Positions 1 through 5,534 of a DNA stretch of 7,170 nucleotides are shown piece after piece. How positions within the stretch are numbered: the first letter of the stretch is position 1; every line of letters starts with the position of its first letter. Where the stretch lies: contig JAPYTM010000042.1 of NCBI GenBank assembly GCA_029941825.1, forward strand, positions 1-7,170, read 5' to 3'. The notes beneath the pieces were generated by a model that saw only the letters and a list, made by a program, of their open reading frames with translations, made no database searches and was not told where the DNA came from. The translations under genes were made by a program, and so were the position numbers. The stretch comes from Candidatus Nitrosopumilus sp. (GTDB taxonomy: Archaea > Thermoproteota > Nitrososphaeria > Nitrososphaerales > Nitrosopumilaceae).

Positions 1-108
1 TGTTAAATTAATTACTGCATCAGCTGTAACTGAAAATGCTTCTTTGAGATCTTTTGCAGTTACCTCTATGATTGCATCAGTTGCATGATCTAAAAATTTG
101 TAACTCAA
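1..108 (-). CDS. archease (partial, N-terminal 36 residues)
   Basis: This is the beginning of an archease, the small SHS2-fold protein that activates the tRNA-splicing RNA ligase RtcB by promoting its guanylylation and turnover; it acts in the cytoplasm in tRNA ligation and RNA repair. Reading minus from 108, the protein begins MSYKFLDHATDAIIEV and continues through KDLKEAFSVTADAVINL, matching the family's opening strand, the H-x-x-D metal-site region (usually HTAD, here HATD, residues 8-11) and the first helix with its L-x-E-A-F pattern. The reading frame runs open to the window edge. The start is TTG at 108-106, because the in-frame codon just upstream is TGA and no ATG is available nearby. 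It lies 42 bp downstream of the VOC gene on the same strand and may be cotranscribed or use an AT-rich promoter at about 121-146. Identification rests on 36 residues but the pattern is distinctive. Confidence 0.8.
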   Translation of the reverse strand, partial: MSYKFLDHATDAIIEVTAKDLKEAFSVTADAVINLT

Positions 109-150
109 TCATTCAATTTGAAATATATCTAATTATTAATTTAGATGGTT

Positions 151-516
151 TCACTTTGCTTTATCATCCATCTCTATAATTCCAAACATATTTCCTTCAG
201 TATCCATACATTGTGCAAACCACCCTACTTTGAGAATCGCTATTTTGGGGATAATCATGTGTCCGCCTTTTTCCATGATTTTTTTTAAAAATTTATCAAT
301 TGATGTAACAGTAATGGTATTTGTAATTCCTATTTGGCCTGGAATCCTTTTTGATAATCCTCCATTAATTCCTGGTTCTTTTGTTCCTGTTGTTACAACC
401 CAGTAATCAGTTGGACCGCCCCATTTCTTAAATTTCCAACCAAACACTTCATTGTAAAATTTCTGTGCTCTTTTTGGATCGTCTGATGGAATATCAAAAT
501 GTGTAATCCTTGACAT
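151..516 (-). CDS. VOC-superfamily (glyoxalase/bleomycin-resistance fold) protein
   Basis: A 121-residue cytoplasmic protein of the vicinal oxygen chelate superfamily. Residues 1-30 (MSRITHFDIPSDDPKRAQKF, then a YNEVFGWKF segment) form the classic first beta strand, the helix with D-P-x-R-A-x-x-F-Y, and the F-G-W turn. Residues 84-116 carry the second-module signature GGH, KVGWFAQCMDTEGNMFGIIE. Candidate metal ligands are H6 and E115, the usual positions in the fold, but VOC proteins range from isomerases to dioxygenases and binding proteins, so the substrate cannot be named. Length is that of a single-domain, two-module member that would dimerise. The ATG at 516 sits about 25 nt downstream of a good TATA box, consistent with a leaderless transcript. 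It is divergent from the DedA gene and is followed by archease in the same direction. Confidence 0.88.
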   Translation of the reverse strand: MSRITHFDIPSDDPKRAQKFYNEVFGWKFKKWGGPTDYWVVTTGTKEPGINGGLSKRIPGQIGITNTITVTSIDKFLKKIMEKGGHMIIPKIAILKVGWFAQCMDTEGNMFGIIEMDDKAK

Positions 517-536
517 GATTTTCTTATTTCACTAAA

Positions 537-548
537 TTATTTAAAAAA
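537..548 (-). promoter_or_regulatory. TATA box of the VOC gene
   Basis: On the minus strand this reads TTTTTTAAATAA, a strong archaeal TATA element. Its core is centred about 25 nt upstream of the VOC ATG at 516, the spacing expected if transcription starts at or next to the start codon. No Shine-Dalgarno sequence precedes the ATG. This is a sequence match only. Confidence 0.6.
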
Positions 549-566
549 GATCTAAGTTTATTTTTC

Positions 567-578
567 ATAATTTAATTT
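567..578 (+). promoter_or_regulatory. candidate TATA box upstream of the DedA gene
   Basis: The sequence ATAATTTAATTT lies about 28-32 nt upstream of the overlapping ATGs at 600 and 604. A second weaker element, TAATTTAG near 621-630, is about 28 nt upstream of the ATG at 655. Which of the two is used decides which DedA start codon is real. Confidence 0.4.
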
Positions 579-654
579 CAGTCATAAAATCTGATAATCA
601 TGTATGATTTTTCACTCGCAAAGTAATTTAGTAAGATTTCGTTGCTTGAAACAA

Positions 655-1197
655 ATGGAACCATTTGATTCGTTTTTGATTTGGATTACAGAATTTCTAG
701 GAGAACATCTCTATGAAGGGATTTTTTTAGCAGCTTTAATTGAAACTATAGTTCCACCAATTCCCACATTGGCAATTTTTCCAACAGCTGGATTCTTAGC
801 ATCACAACAAGGAATTCCTCTGATTGGTGTAATCCCTATGATAATTCTTGGTGCGATCGGTGCTACCATAGGAACTTCAGTAATTTATTTGATTGCCTTA
901 AAACTTGGACGAGTAGTTCTATTTCGTTATCTTTGCTATCTCAAAATTTCTGAAAAAAAATTAACAAGAGTTGAAGGTTGGTTTGAAAAACATGGTGATA
1001 AGGCAGTTTTCTTGGGAAGAATGGTTCCAGTAATGAGAGAAATGATTTCAGTTCCTGCAGGATTATTAAAAATGAAAATTTCAAAGTTTGTAGTGTTTAC
1101 ATTTGCAGGTTCTTGTGTGTGGTCTACAGGAACAATTTTGTCTGGATATTATTTTAGTGAAGCTATAGGATTAGGTATTACAACATCTTTACCATAA
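655..1197 (+). CDS. DedA/VTT-family integral membrane protein
   Basis: A DedA-family (VTT domain) membrane protein. The family includes proteins linked to lipid scrambling or recycling of polyprenyl-phosphate carriers and to proton-dependent membrane homeostasis; the substrate here is unknown. Counting from the ATG at 655 (180 residues), a re-entrant hydrophobic segment at about 22-50 contains the family signature E30-T-I-V-P-P-I-P, and a membrane segment spans about 55-85. The second signature, GRMVPVMREMISVPAGLLKM at 121-140, has the conserved R122, P125, R128 and P134-A-G. A final hydrophobic stretch at 144-168 carries the G-x-x-x-W and G-Y-Y pattern. The frame stays open upstream to an ATG at 604, which would add 17 residues (MIFHSQSN...) that do not look like the family; I prefer 655 but a leaderless start at 604 is possible. 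The protein ends soon after G-Y-Y, without the additional C-terminal helix many DedA proteins have. Confidence 0.88.
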   Translation: MEPFDSFLIWITEFLGEHLYEGIFLAALIETIVPPIPTLAIFPTAGFLASQQGIPLIGVIPMIILGAIGATIGTSVIYLIALKLGRVVLFRYLCYLKISEKKLTRVEGWFEKHGDKAVFLGRMVPVMREMISVPAGLLKMKISKFVVFTFAGSCVWSTGTILSGYYFSEAIGLGITTSLP

Positions 1198-1224
1198 CTC
1201 TAAAATTTTATTAAAATAAAGATC

Positions 1225-1236
1225 TTTTTTAAAAAA
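1225..1236 (+). promoter_or_regulatory. TATA box of the 99-residue gene
   Basis: The run TTTTTTAAAAAA is centred about 24 nt upstream of the ATG at 1254, the expected distance for a leaderless archaeal transcript. Its T half could also help terminate the DedA transcript. Confidence 0.5.
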
Positions 1237-1253
1237 CAATTCATAGTAAAATT

Positions 1254-1553
1254 ATGGGATTCTTATCTAATATTAGAAATAATCTACAAATTGCAAAACG
1301 ACAAAAAGCTTCTCAGATTAATGGCAAACATCTTAAAGGACTACTCAAAAAATTCAAAGAAGAACGAGATAGAATAGAAAAGAAAACTGGAATTAGACCT
1401 CAAATTGATGATACTACTCAGATGTTTATGCAAAAAATTCTAAATGTATGGATTTCAGAAGGTAAGGAAATTGATGAAGAAAAATTCTGGATTGAAGTTG
1501 ATTATAACAGGCAGTTTACTCATTCAGTTGAATACTATGAGATTAAACACTAG
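1254..1553 (+). CDS. uncharacterised small basic protein (99 residues)
   Basis: I do not recognise this protein. The N-terminal half (residues 1-46) is strongly basic and predicted mostly helical, rich in Lys and Arg (AKRQKASQINGKHLKGLLKK, then EERDRIEKKTGIRP). The C-terminal half is more acidic and aromatic (I-S-E-G-K-E-I-D-E-E-K-F-W-I-E-V-D-Y-N-R at about 67-86). It has no Cys, no signal peptide and no membrane segment, so it should be a soluble cytoplasmic protein; the basic helical part could contact nucleic acid or ribosome, but this is only suggestive. The frame is convincing as a gene because it has codon use like its neighbours, a good TATA element at the right distance and no competing frame. 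It lies 52 bp ahead of the eRF1-family gene, which has its own TATA-like element. Probably a lineage-specific protein. Confidence 0.75.
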   Translation: MGFLSNIRNNLQIAKRQKASQINGKHLKGLLKKFKEERDRIEKKTGIRPQIDDTTQMFMQKILNVWISEGKEIDEEKFWIEVDYNRQFTHSVEYYEIKH

Positions 1554-1577
1554 TGATTTGAGTATTATTTTTAGACC

Positions 1578-1589
1578 ATTTTAAAATAT
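1578..1589 (+). promoter_or_regulatory. candidate TATA box of the eRF1-family gene
   Basis: CATTTTAAAATA is centred about 21 nt upstream of the ATG at 1605, slightly closer than the other promoters here. A second AT-rich option is TATTATTTTT at 1563-1572. No Shine-Dalgarno sequence precedes the start. Confidence 0.4.
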
Positions 1590-1604
1590 GTACAATTTTA
1601 AAAA

Positions 1605-2702
1605 ATGACATCAGTTATTTATGAAAGAAAAAAAGTAAAACTCGTGAAAAATATTCCTAAATATTCTGAAATATCTCCATCTGAATGGTTTTCCATTAAT
1701 CGTTTTCTTAACGAGGTTAAACAAATCAATACTGTTTGTGTATCTGTGTACTATCCATATGGTAAGGGACAACAAACCATATCTTTACTACAAGAAACAA
1801 AGAGAGCAGAGTCAATTGAAATAATTGAATCAAAAATTGAAAAACGAATTACAGAACTTAAAAAAAATCCAATTTCTGTAGGTAAATTTACTAAAACCCT
1901 TTGTATTTTTGGATGGGTGAAAAATGGTAAAGTACTAATCAAAGAAATTGGAACCTCAAAAAAATTACCATACATCTACATGGTAAGTAAAAAACCATAC
2001 ATCAAACCATTCAATGATGTTCTCAAAACAAATTATGATATTTTGTTAGTAACACTTGATCAAAAAACTGCACGAATACAAAAATTTCATGGAAGTCAAA
2101 TAATTCAAGAGTCTAAACTTCGAATTGATTTACAGGGAAGACATAGAAAAGGAGGGCAGAGTCAGGGACGATTTCTAAGGGCTAGACAAACCAAAATCCA
2201 TGTTTTTTTCAAGAAAGTTGCAAATAAAGTTAGACTGATGGATTCAAATTCTGAGTTAATATTATTAGGGGGAATTGGTCCTGCAAAGACTGAATTTTAT
2301 GGCGAGCTTGATTCAGAGTTGGCAAAAAAATGTAGATTTGTAGAAACATTGTCTTTTTCCACTTCGATTATTGAAATTAATAAAAAAATTATCCATCACT
2401 TGTATCAACATCGACGAAAACATATTGTAGAAATTATTCAGAATTATGAAAAACTAGTCAAGGAGGGGTTAACTGCAAAAAGAAATAATGTTATTCTAAA
2501 GGCATTAGAAATTGGAGCAGTGGATACACTAATTGTTTCTGTTGACTATCACAGTAATTCCCAATTCAAAAATATAATGAAGATGCTAGAGATTGCAAAA
2601 AACACATCAGCTACAATTGAATTTGCAGTTTCTCCAAAAATAACCAAAAAACTGGAACTTGATGACTCTGTTTTAGCTATACTTCGATATAGGATTAAGT
2701 AA
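1605..2702 (+). CDS. eRF1-family GGQ protein without NIKS (Vms1/VLRF1-like peptidyl-tRNA hydrolase)
   Basis: A 365-residue relative of archaeal/eukaryotic release factor 1 with all three domains. Residues 1-135 resemble the eRF1 N domain. Residues 140-265 are the M domain, starting with a strand YDILLVTLDQKTARIQ and carrying the catalytic loop GRHRKGGQSQGRF, with the universal GGQ at 183-185 that enters the peptidyl-transferase centre to hydrolyse peptidyl-tRNA. Residues 270-365 match the C domain, including ALEIGAVDTLIVS at 300-312 and the terminal AILRYRI. Where canonical eRF1/aRF1 has NIKS for stop-codon reading, the corresponding helix reads ESIEIIESKIEKRI, with no NIKS. The protein is also shorter than typical aRF1 (about 410 residues) and lacks the cysteine-rich insert of the C domain. 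I therefore infer a stop-codon-independent rescue or quality-control hydrolase of the Vms1/ANKZF1 (VLRF1) type; a divergent aRF1 is the alternative. Confidence 0.82.
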   Translation: MTSVIYERKKVKLVKNIPKYSEISPSEWFSINRFLNEVKQINTVCVSVYYPYGKGQQTISLLQETKRAESIEIIESKIEKRITELKKNPISVGKFTKTLCIFGWVKNGKVLIKEIGTSKKLPYIYMVSKKPYIKPFNDVLKTNYDILLVTLDQKTARIQKFHGSQIIQESKLRIDLQGRHRKGGQSQGRFLRARQTKIHVFFKKVANKVRLMDSNSELILLGGIGPAKTEFYGELDSELAKKCRFVETLSFSTSIIEINKKIIHHLYQHRRKHIVEIIQNYEKLVKEGLTAKRNNVILKALEIGAVDTLIVSVDYHSNSQFKNIMKMLEIAKNTSATIEFAVSPKITKKLELDDSVLAILRYRIK

Positions 2703-2796
2703 TTTAGTGTGATTTAGACATTAAATTGGAATAGTTGGATATTGGTAGATATTAAAAAAAATAATTTAAATATGATTCAATTTTTACGTAATCTAA

Positions 2797-2815
2797 TTTT
2801 TTCTTGTATTTATTT
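2797..2815 (+). terminator. possible T-tract terminator of the eRF1-family gene
   Basis: A T-rich run (six T, then TTGTATTTATTT interrupted by C) lies about 95 nt after the stop at 2702 and before the hisS promoter. Archaeal termination uses T-tracts without a required hairpin. The 202-bp gap from 2703 to 2904 otherwise holds only AT-rich sequence, the inverted repeat and the hisS TATA element. Confidence 0.3.
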
Positions 2816-2848
2816 AATATGATATTTGTACGATTTTGAATAAAAAAC

Positions 2849-2862
2849 AGTATAGTTATACT
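2849..2862 (+). promoter_or_regulatory. 6-2-6 inverted repeat upstream of the hisS promoter (possible operator)
   Basis: AGTATA-GT-TATACT is a perfect inverted repeat with 6-bp arms and a 2-bp spacer. It ends about 6 bp before the candidate hisS TATA element, a position where an archaeal dimeric regulator could help or block TBP/TFB. The sequence is AT-rich, so chance is possible. Confidence 0.3.
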
Positions 2863-2867
2863 TACAG

Positions 2868-2879
2868 AAATATCTAAAT
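2868..2879 (+). promoter_or_regulatory. candidate TATA box of hisS
   Basis: AAATATCTAAAT lies about 26-37 nt upstream of the TTG start at 2905, consistent with a leaderless or very short-leader mRNA. Confidence 0.4.
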
Positions 2880-2904
2880 CCCGACCATTTTACAAAGAAT
2901 CATC

Positions 2905-4185
2905 TTGGATCTACCACGTGGAATGAAGGATTTTGAAAGTACAGAAAATGCAAATATTGAACATATCCGAAGTCATTTCAAACGACTATCCAATCTTTAT
3001 GGATTTTCATTCATGGATCCATCCCCAATTGAATTATTATCAACTTTAGAGACAAAGTCAGGACCAGCTATAAGGGATGAGATTTACTATTTCAAGGATA
3101 AGGGAGATCGAGAAGTAGCACTACGTTTTGACTTTACAATCGGATTAACACGATATGCAGCATCCCAAAAATCAATGAAACTTCCAGCTAAAATCTCAGC
3201 ATTTGGAGGCGTGTTCAGATATGATGAACCACAAAAGGGAAGATATAGATATTTTCACCAGTGGGATTTAGAAATTTATGGTAAAGCCACTCTGGAATCA
3301 GAATCTGAAGTTATAGAATTTACATCAAGATTATTTGATTCATTATTACTCAAAAATATCACTATTGACATTAATCACAGAAATTTAGTTGAATCATATA
3401 TCAACAAAATTTTTGATTCAACAGAACCACAATTAGTATCTGATATTTTACGAGCAGTAGATAAAATTGCAAAAAAATCAAAAGATGAAATTTTATCTGA
3501 ATTTAAAGATAGATATGATATAGAAAAACTAGAAAAAATCTTAGAGTTTTCACAAATTAAAGGAACCATTACAGATGTAGAAAATTCATTTGATGTATCA
3601 CAACTAGAATCTTGGAACGAACTAAAGATATTATTTGATTCATTAGAGAATAGAGGCGTATCAAATATTAGAATTAATTTTGGTATAGTTAGAGGGTTGG
3701 ACTATTATTCAGGAATTGTATTTGAGGTGTTTGATAAGAATTCTACATTGGGAGCACTAGCAGGTGGTGGTAGGTATGATACTCTAACTCAAGCATTTGG
3801 TCGAGAAGATATTGGTGCAACAGGTGTTGCAGGTGGTGTGGAGAGAATTATTTTAACAATGCAAGAACAAAATATTATTTCTGAAAATATACAAAAACGA
3901 GTTGCCGTATTATACATTAATGATGAAATGCAAAAAGTAGCTTACTCAATTACATCATTACTAAGATTAGCAAGCATTCCAACTGATATTGATTTAGCCG
4001 GACGAAATATCAAAAAGCAAATGAATCAAGCAACAAATTCAAGATTAGCAATTATTGTTGGGCCACAAGAACTAGAACAAGGAAATGTTGTATTGCGAGA
4101 TATGATTAGTGGAACTGAAGGAGTTATTTCATTAGAAAAGCTTACAGAAGATCCAAATTCTATTCTTAATTTAGAAAAGCCTTAG
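2905..4185 (+). CDS. hisS: histidyl-tRNA synthetase
   Basis: Class II aminoacyl-tRNA synthetase that activates histidine with ATP and charges tRNA-His in the cytoplasm; 426 residues, the normal length. The N-terminus MDLPRGMKDF is the family's usual opening and fixes the start at TTG 2905: the in-frame stop TAA lies at 2875-2877 and no ATG falls between. Motif 1 is around residues 40-53 (SPIELLSTLETKSG); the substrate-binding DFT segment is at 76-78. Motif 2 is FRYDEPQKGRYRYFHQWDLE at 104-123. The histidine-specific HisA loop RGLDYYSG is at 263-270, and motif 3 spans AGGGRYD at 286-292 and GVAGGVERI at 307-315. Residues 330-420 form the anticodon-binding domain. It has its own promoter downstream of the eRF1-family gene. 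Its last 20 bp overlap the end of the convergent aIF6 gene. Confidence 0.97.
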   Translation: MDLPRGMKDFESTENANIEHIRSHFKRLSNLYGFSFMDPSPIELLSTLETKSGPAIRDEIYYFKDKGDREVALRFDFTIGLTRYAASQKSMKLPAKISAFGGVFRYDEPQKGRYRYFHQWDLEIYGKATLESESEVIEFTSRLFDSLLLKNITIDINHRNLVESYINKIFDSTEPQLVSDILRAVDKIAKKSKDEILSEFKDRYDIEKLEKILEFSQIKGTITDVENSFDVSQLESWNELKILFDSLENRGVSNIRINFGIVRGLDYYSGIVFEVFDKNSTLGALAGGGRYDTLTQAFGREDIGATGVAGGVERIILTMQEQNIISENIQKRVAVLYINDEMQKVAYSITSLLRLASIPTDIDLAGRNIKKQMNQATNSRLAIIVGPQELEQGNVVLRDMISGTEGVISLEKLTEDPNSILNLEKP

Positions 4186-4831
4186 TTAACATCATAATTT
4201 CAGGCCCTGTAGTTAGAGACCCCACAACTAAATTGTGATTATTTACAAGAATTCCTGATGAGACATATGGTACGCCTGCATTAATTGAACTGTGTTCTAT
4301 TTTCACGCCTAATAAATTGGCAAATGACTTCATATCTTTCTCATCTGTCTCTGGATGGATAACAGAGCCAGTATTATTTGCACTCATTACTGAACCAACT
4401 TGATTAAATCCTGCAATTCTTTTTTTGATGATTTCTACACCCAGTACATTTTTGATTGTTTGACAGTCTTCTTCTGAAAATAATTGAGATACAACTGCCC
4501 CTTTATCATTTGCACAAATGAGATTTCCTAGTGCAGTAAATTTTGAATCAACTACTCCAACTTCCAAGTTGGTCTCTTTTTTCAAAAAATCATATTCTTC
4601 TAAATATGCAGTTTTAGGAAGTAGAATTCCTTTGTTATTCATTACAGATAACGCACCAATTAATCTAGTATTTGCAATTGATGTGTAAAGATAATCTACA
4701 TCCAGATATTTTCCAAGTTTTTCTGCTTTAGATTCGGCAAATCCCAATGGGATTAAAGCTACATTATCATTAACACTAATGTACACTCCTAGATTTGGTC
4801 CTCTATACACATCATACTTGATAATATCCAT
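4166..4831 (-). CDS. eif6: translation initiation factor 6 (aIF6)
   Basis: aIF6 binds the large ribosomal subunit at L14/L24 and blocks joining of the small subunit, so it acts in 50S maturation, anti-association and stress control. The 221-residue protein has the pentein fold of five repeated beta-beta-alpha units, visible as recurring blocks: GPNLGVYISVNDNVALIP at 11-28, NTRLIGALSVMNNKGILLP, SKFTALGNLICANDKGAVVS, NQVGSVMSANNTGSVIHP, and SGILVNNHNLVVGSLTTGPE near the C-terminus. These are the family's G-s-x-x-x-x-N-x-x-G pattern. Start ATG at 4831 gives the expected N-terminus MDIIKYDVYRGPNLGV. It stands alone on this strand, without the ribosomal protein L31e/L39e neighbours often found in archaea, and its 3' end overlaps hisS. 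It is divergent from the first ferredoxin across 129 bp; I see no convincing TATA box for it. Confidence 0.96.
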   Translation of the reverse strand: MDIIKYDVYRGPNLGVYISVNDNVALIPLGFAESKAEKLGKYLDVDYLYTSIANTRLIGALSVMNNKGILLPKTAYLEEYDFLKKETNLEVGVVDSKFTALGNLICANDKGAVVSQLFSEEDCQTIKNVLGVEIIKKRIAGFNQVGSVMSANNTGSVIHPETDEKDMKSFANLLGVKIEHSSINAGVPYVSSGILVNNHNLVVGSLTTGPEIMMLTKAFLN

Positions 4832-4852
4832 ATCCAGAAAATTGATCGTACA

Positions 4853-4877
4853 ACGTTATGAACGTAAGGAAATTTCC
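4853..4877. promoter_or_regulatory. palindromic elements in the aIF6/ferredoxin divergent region
   Basis: ACGTT-ATG-AACGT (4853-4865, 5-bp arms) is followed at once by the 10-bp palindrome GGAAATTTCC (4868-4877). The first element lies 22-34 nt upstream of the aIF6 start, about where its TATA box should be, so a regulator bound here could affect aIF6 directly. The rest of the 129-bp divergent region holds the ferredoxin promoter and no gene. Confidence 0.25.
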
Positions 4878-4923
4878 CTTCCTAGTTGATCCCCCACTAA
4901 TTGATTGATTCTTGGTTTGCCTG

Positions 4924-4949
4924 GTCTAGCTTTAAATAATATCTAAAAT
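4924..4949 (+). promoter_or_regulatory. promoter of ferredoxin 1 (duplicated module, copy 1)
   Basis: GTCTAG, one base, then the strong TATA element TTTAAATAAT (4931-4940), then ATCTAAAAT. The TATA element is 21-30 nt upstream of the ATG at 4961. The same module with the same spacing stands before ferredoxin 2. Confidence 0.65.
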
Positions 4950-4960
4950 GAAATTGACTC

Positions 4961-5470
4961 ATGCCAATACCAGAAAATTTCCCTGAAGGTCTAAAGCCAC
5001 TTGGAAAGATTAGCATTGATGATGGTAATTTCCATATTATGTGGGGTCCTGGTAGAACTACAAACACTGATGGCTCACAAGTTGAAGCACTTGCAGATTC
5101 AGATGTTGTTGCAGCATATGCAGCACGAAATGAAGAACAAGTTCCTCTTGGTGTGAGTGGTACAATGGTTGCAGTTGATTGGGATTCATGTATAGCAGAT
5201 GGTGCATGTATTGAAGCATGCCCTGTTCAAGTATTCCAATGGTATAGAACCGAAAAAGACATCCCAGCAAAAGATATTGTTGGTCAAACTTTTGAAGGAA
5301 CAGGTAGTGCAGTTAAAGATGAACGCAAAGACCTAACTGACAAAGCAGATCCAATAAGAGAACATGATTGTATTTGGTGTATGGCCTGTGTTTCAGTTTG
5401 TCCTCCTCAAGCAATTATTGTTGATCAGTCAAACTTGGAAAAACACGAGACAGCAGCAAAATCTTTGTAA
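4961..5470 (+). CDS. dicluster ferredoxin, Sulfolobus zinc-ferredoxin type (copy 1)
   Basis: Soluble electron carrier of 169 residues related to the [3Fe-4S][4Fe-4S] ferredoxins of Sulfolobus that take electrons from 2-oxoacid oxidoreductases. Cluster I motif is C77-I-A-D80-G-A-C83-I-E-A-C87-P: as in Sulfolobus, Asp replaces the second Cys, so a [3Fe-4S] cluster, possibly convertible to [4Fe-4S], is expected. Cluster II is C137-x2-C140-x2-C143-x3-C147-P, a [4Fe-4S] site. Of the four zinc ligands known in Sulfolobus (H16, H19, H34, D76), only H25 and D130 (in ADP) are apparent; the position of H34 is Ser66 (LGVSGT) and that of H16 is not His. Zinc binding is therefore doubtful. The segment between clusters is about 22 residues longer than in Sulfolobus. 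It has its own promoter and T-rich terminator, and a tandem paralog follows 100 bp downstream. Confidence 0.92.
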   Translation: MPIPENFPEGLKPLGKISIDDGNFHIMWGPGRTTNTDGSQVEALADSDVVAAYAARNEEQVPLGVSGTMVAVDWDSCIADGACIEACPVQVFQWYRTEKDIPAKDIVGQTFEGTGSAVKDERKDLTDKADPIREHDCIWCMACVSVCPPQAIIVDQSNLEKHETAAKSL

Positions 5471-5471
5471 A

Positions 5472-5484
5472 TTTTTATTTTATT
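5472..5484 (+). terminator. T-rich terminator of ferredoxin 1
   Basis: TTTTTATTTTATT begins two bases after the stop codon, a typical archaeal T-tract stop signal. It suggests that the two ferredoxins are separate transcripts, which fits the independent promoter of the second. Confidence 0.45.
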
Positions 5485-5516
5485 ACGAATTATTCCTAAA
5501 TTTTGTTCTATTTGAT

Positions 5517-5530
5517 TTAGTCTTGACTAA
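5517..5530 (+). promoter_or_regulatory. 6-2-6 inverted repeat upstream of the ferredoxin 2 promoter (possible operator)
   Basis: TTAGTC-TT-GACTAA is a perfect inverted repeat with 6-bp arms and a 2-bp spacer, ending 4 bp before the GTCTAG-TATA module. No perfect counterpart stands before ferredoxin 1, so it could give the second gene separate regulation. Confidence 0.35.
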
Positions 5531-5534
5531 TTTT

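Noticed and set aside
127..146. Imperfect inverted repeat ATCTAA...TTAGAT between the VOC gene and archease
   Set aside because: It has only 6-bp arms around an 8-bp AT-rich centre in a very AT-rich gap, so chance is likely; it also overlaps the probable archease promoter.
1751..1975. Minus-strand open frame of 74 codons
   Set aside because: It is antisense within the eRF1-family gene, has no promoter and no recognisable motif.
2772..2822. 16-codon hydrophobic frame upstream of hisS (MIQFLRNLIFSCIYLI)
   Set aside because: It was considered as a leader peptide, but it has no His codons, no upstream element at the right distance beyond general AT-richness, and hisS has its own promoter downstream.
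3375..3569. Minus-strand open frame of 64 codons
   Set aside because: It is antisense within hisS and low in complexity; hisS motifs account for the sequence.
5058..5270. Minus-strand open frame of 70 codons rich in His, Leu and Gln
   Set aside because: It is the antisense of ferredoxin 1; its odd composition comes from reversed GCA and GTT codons.
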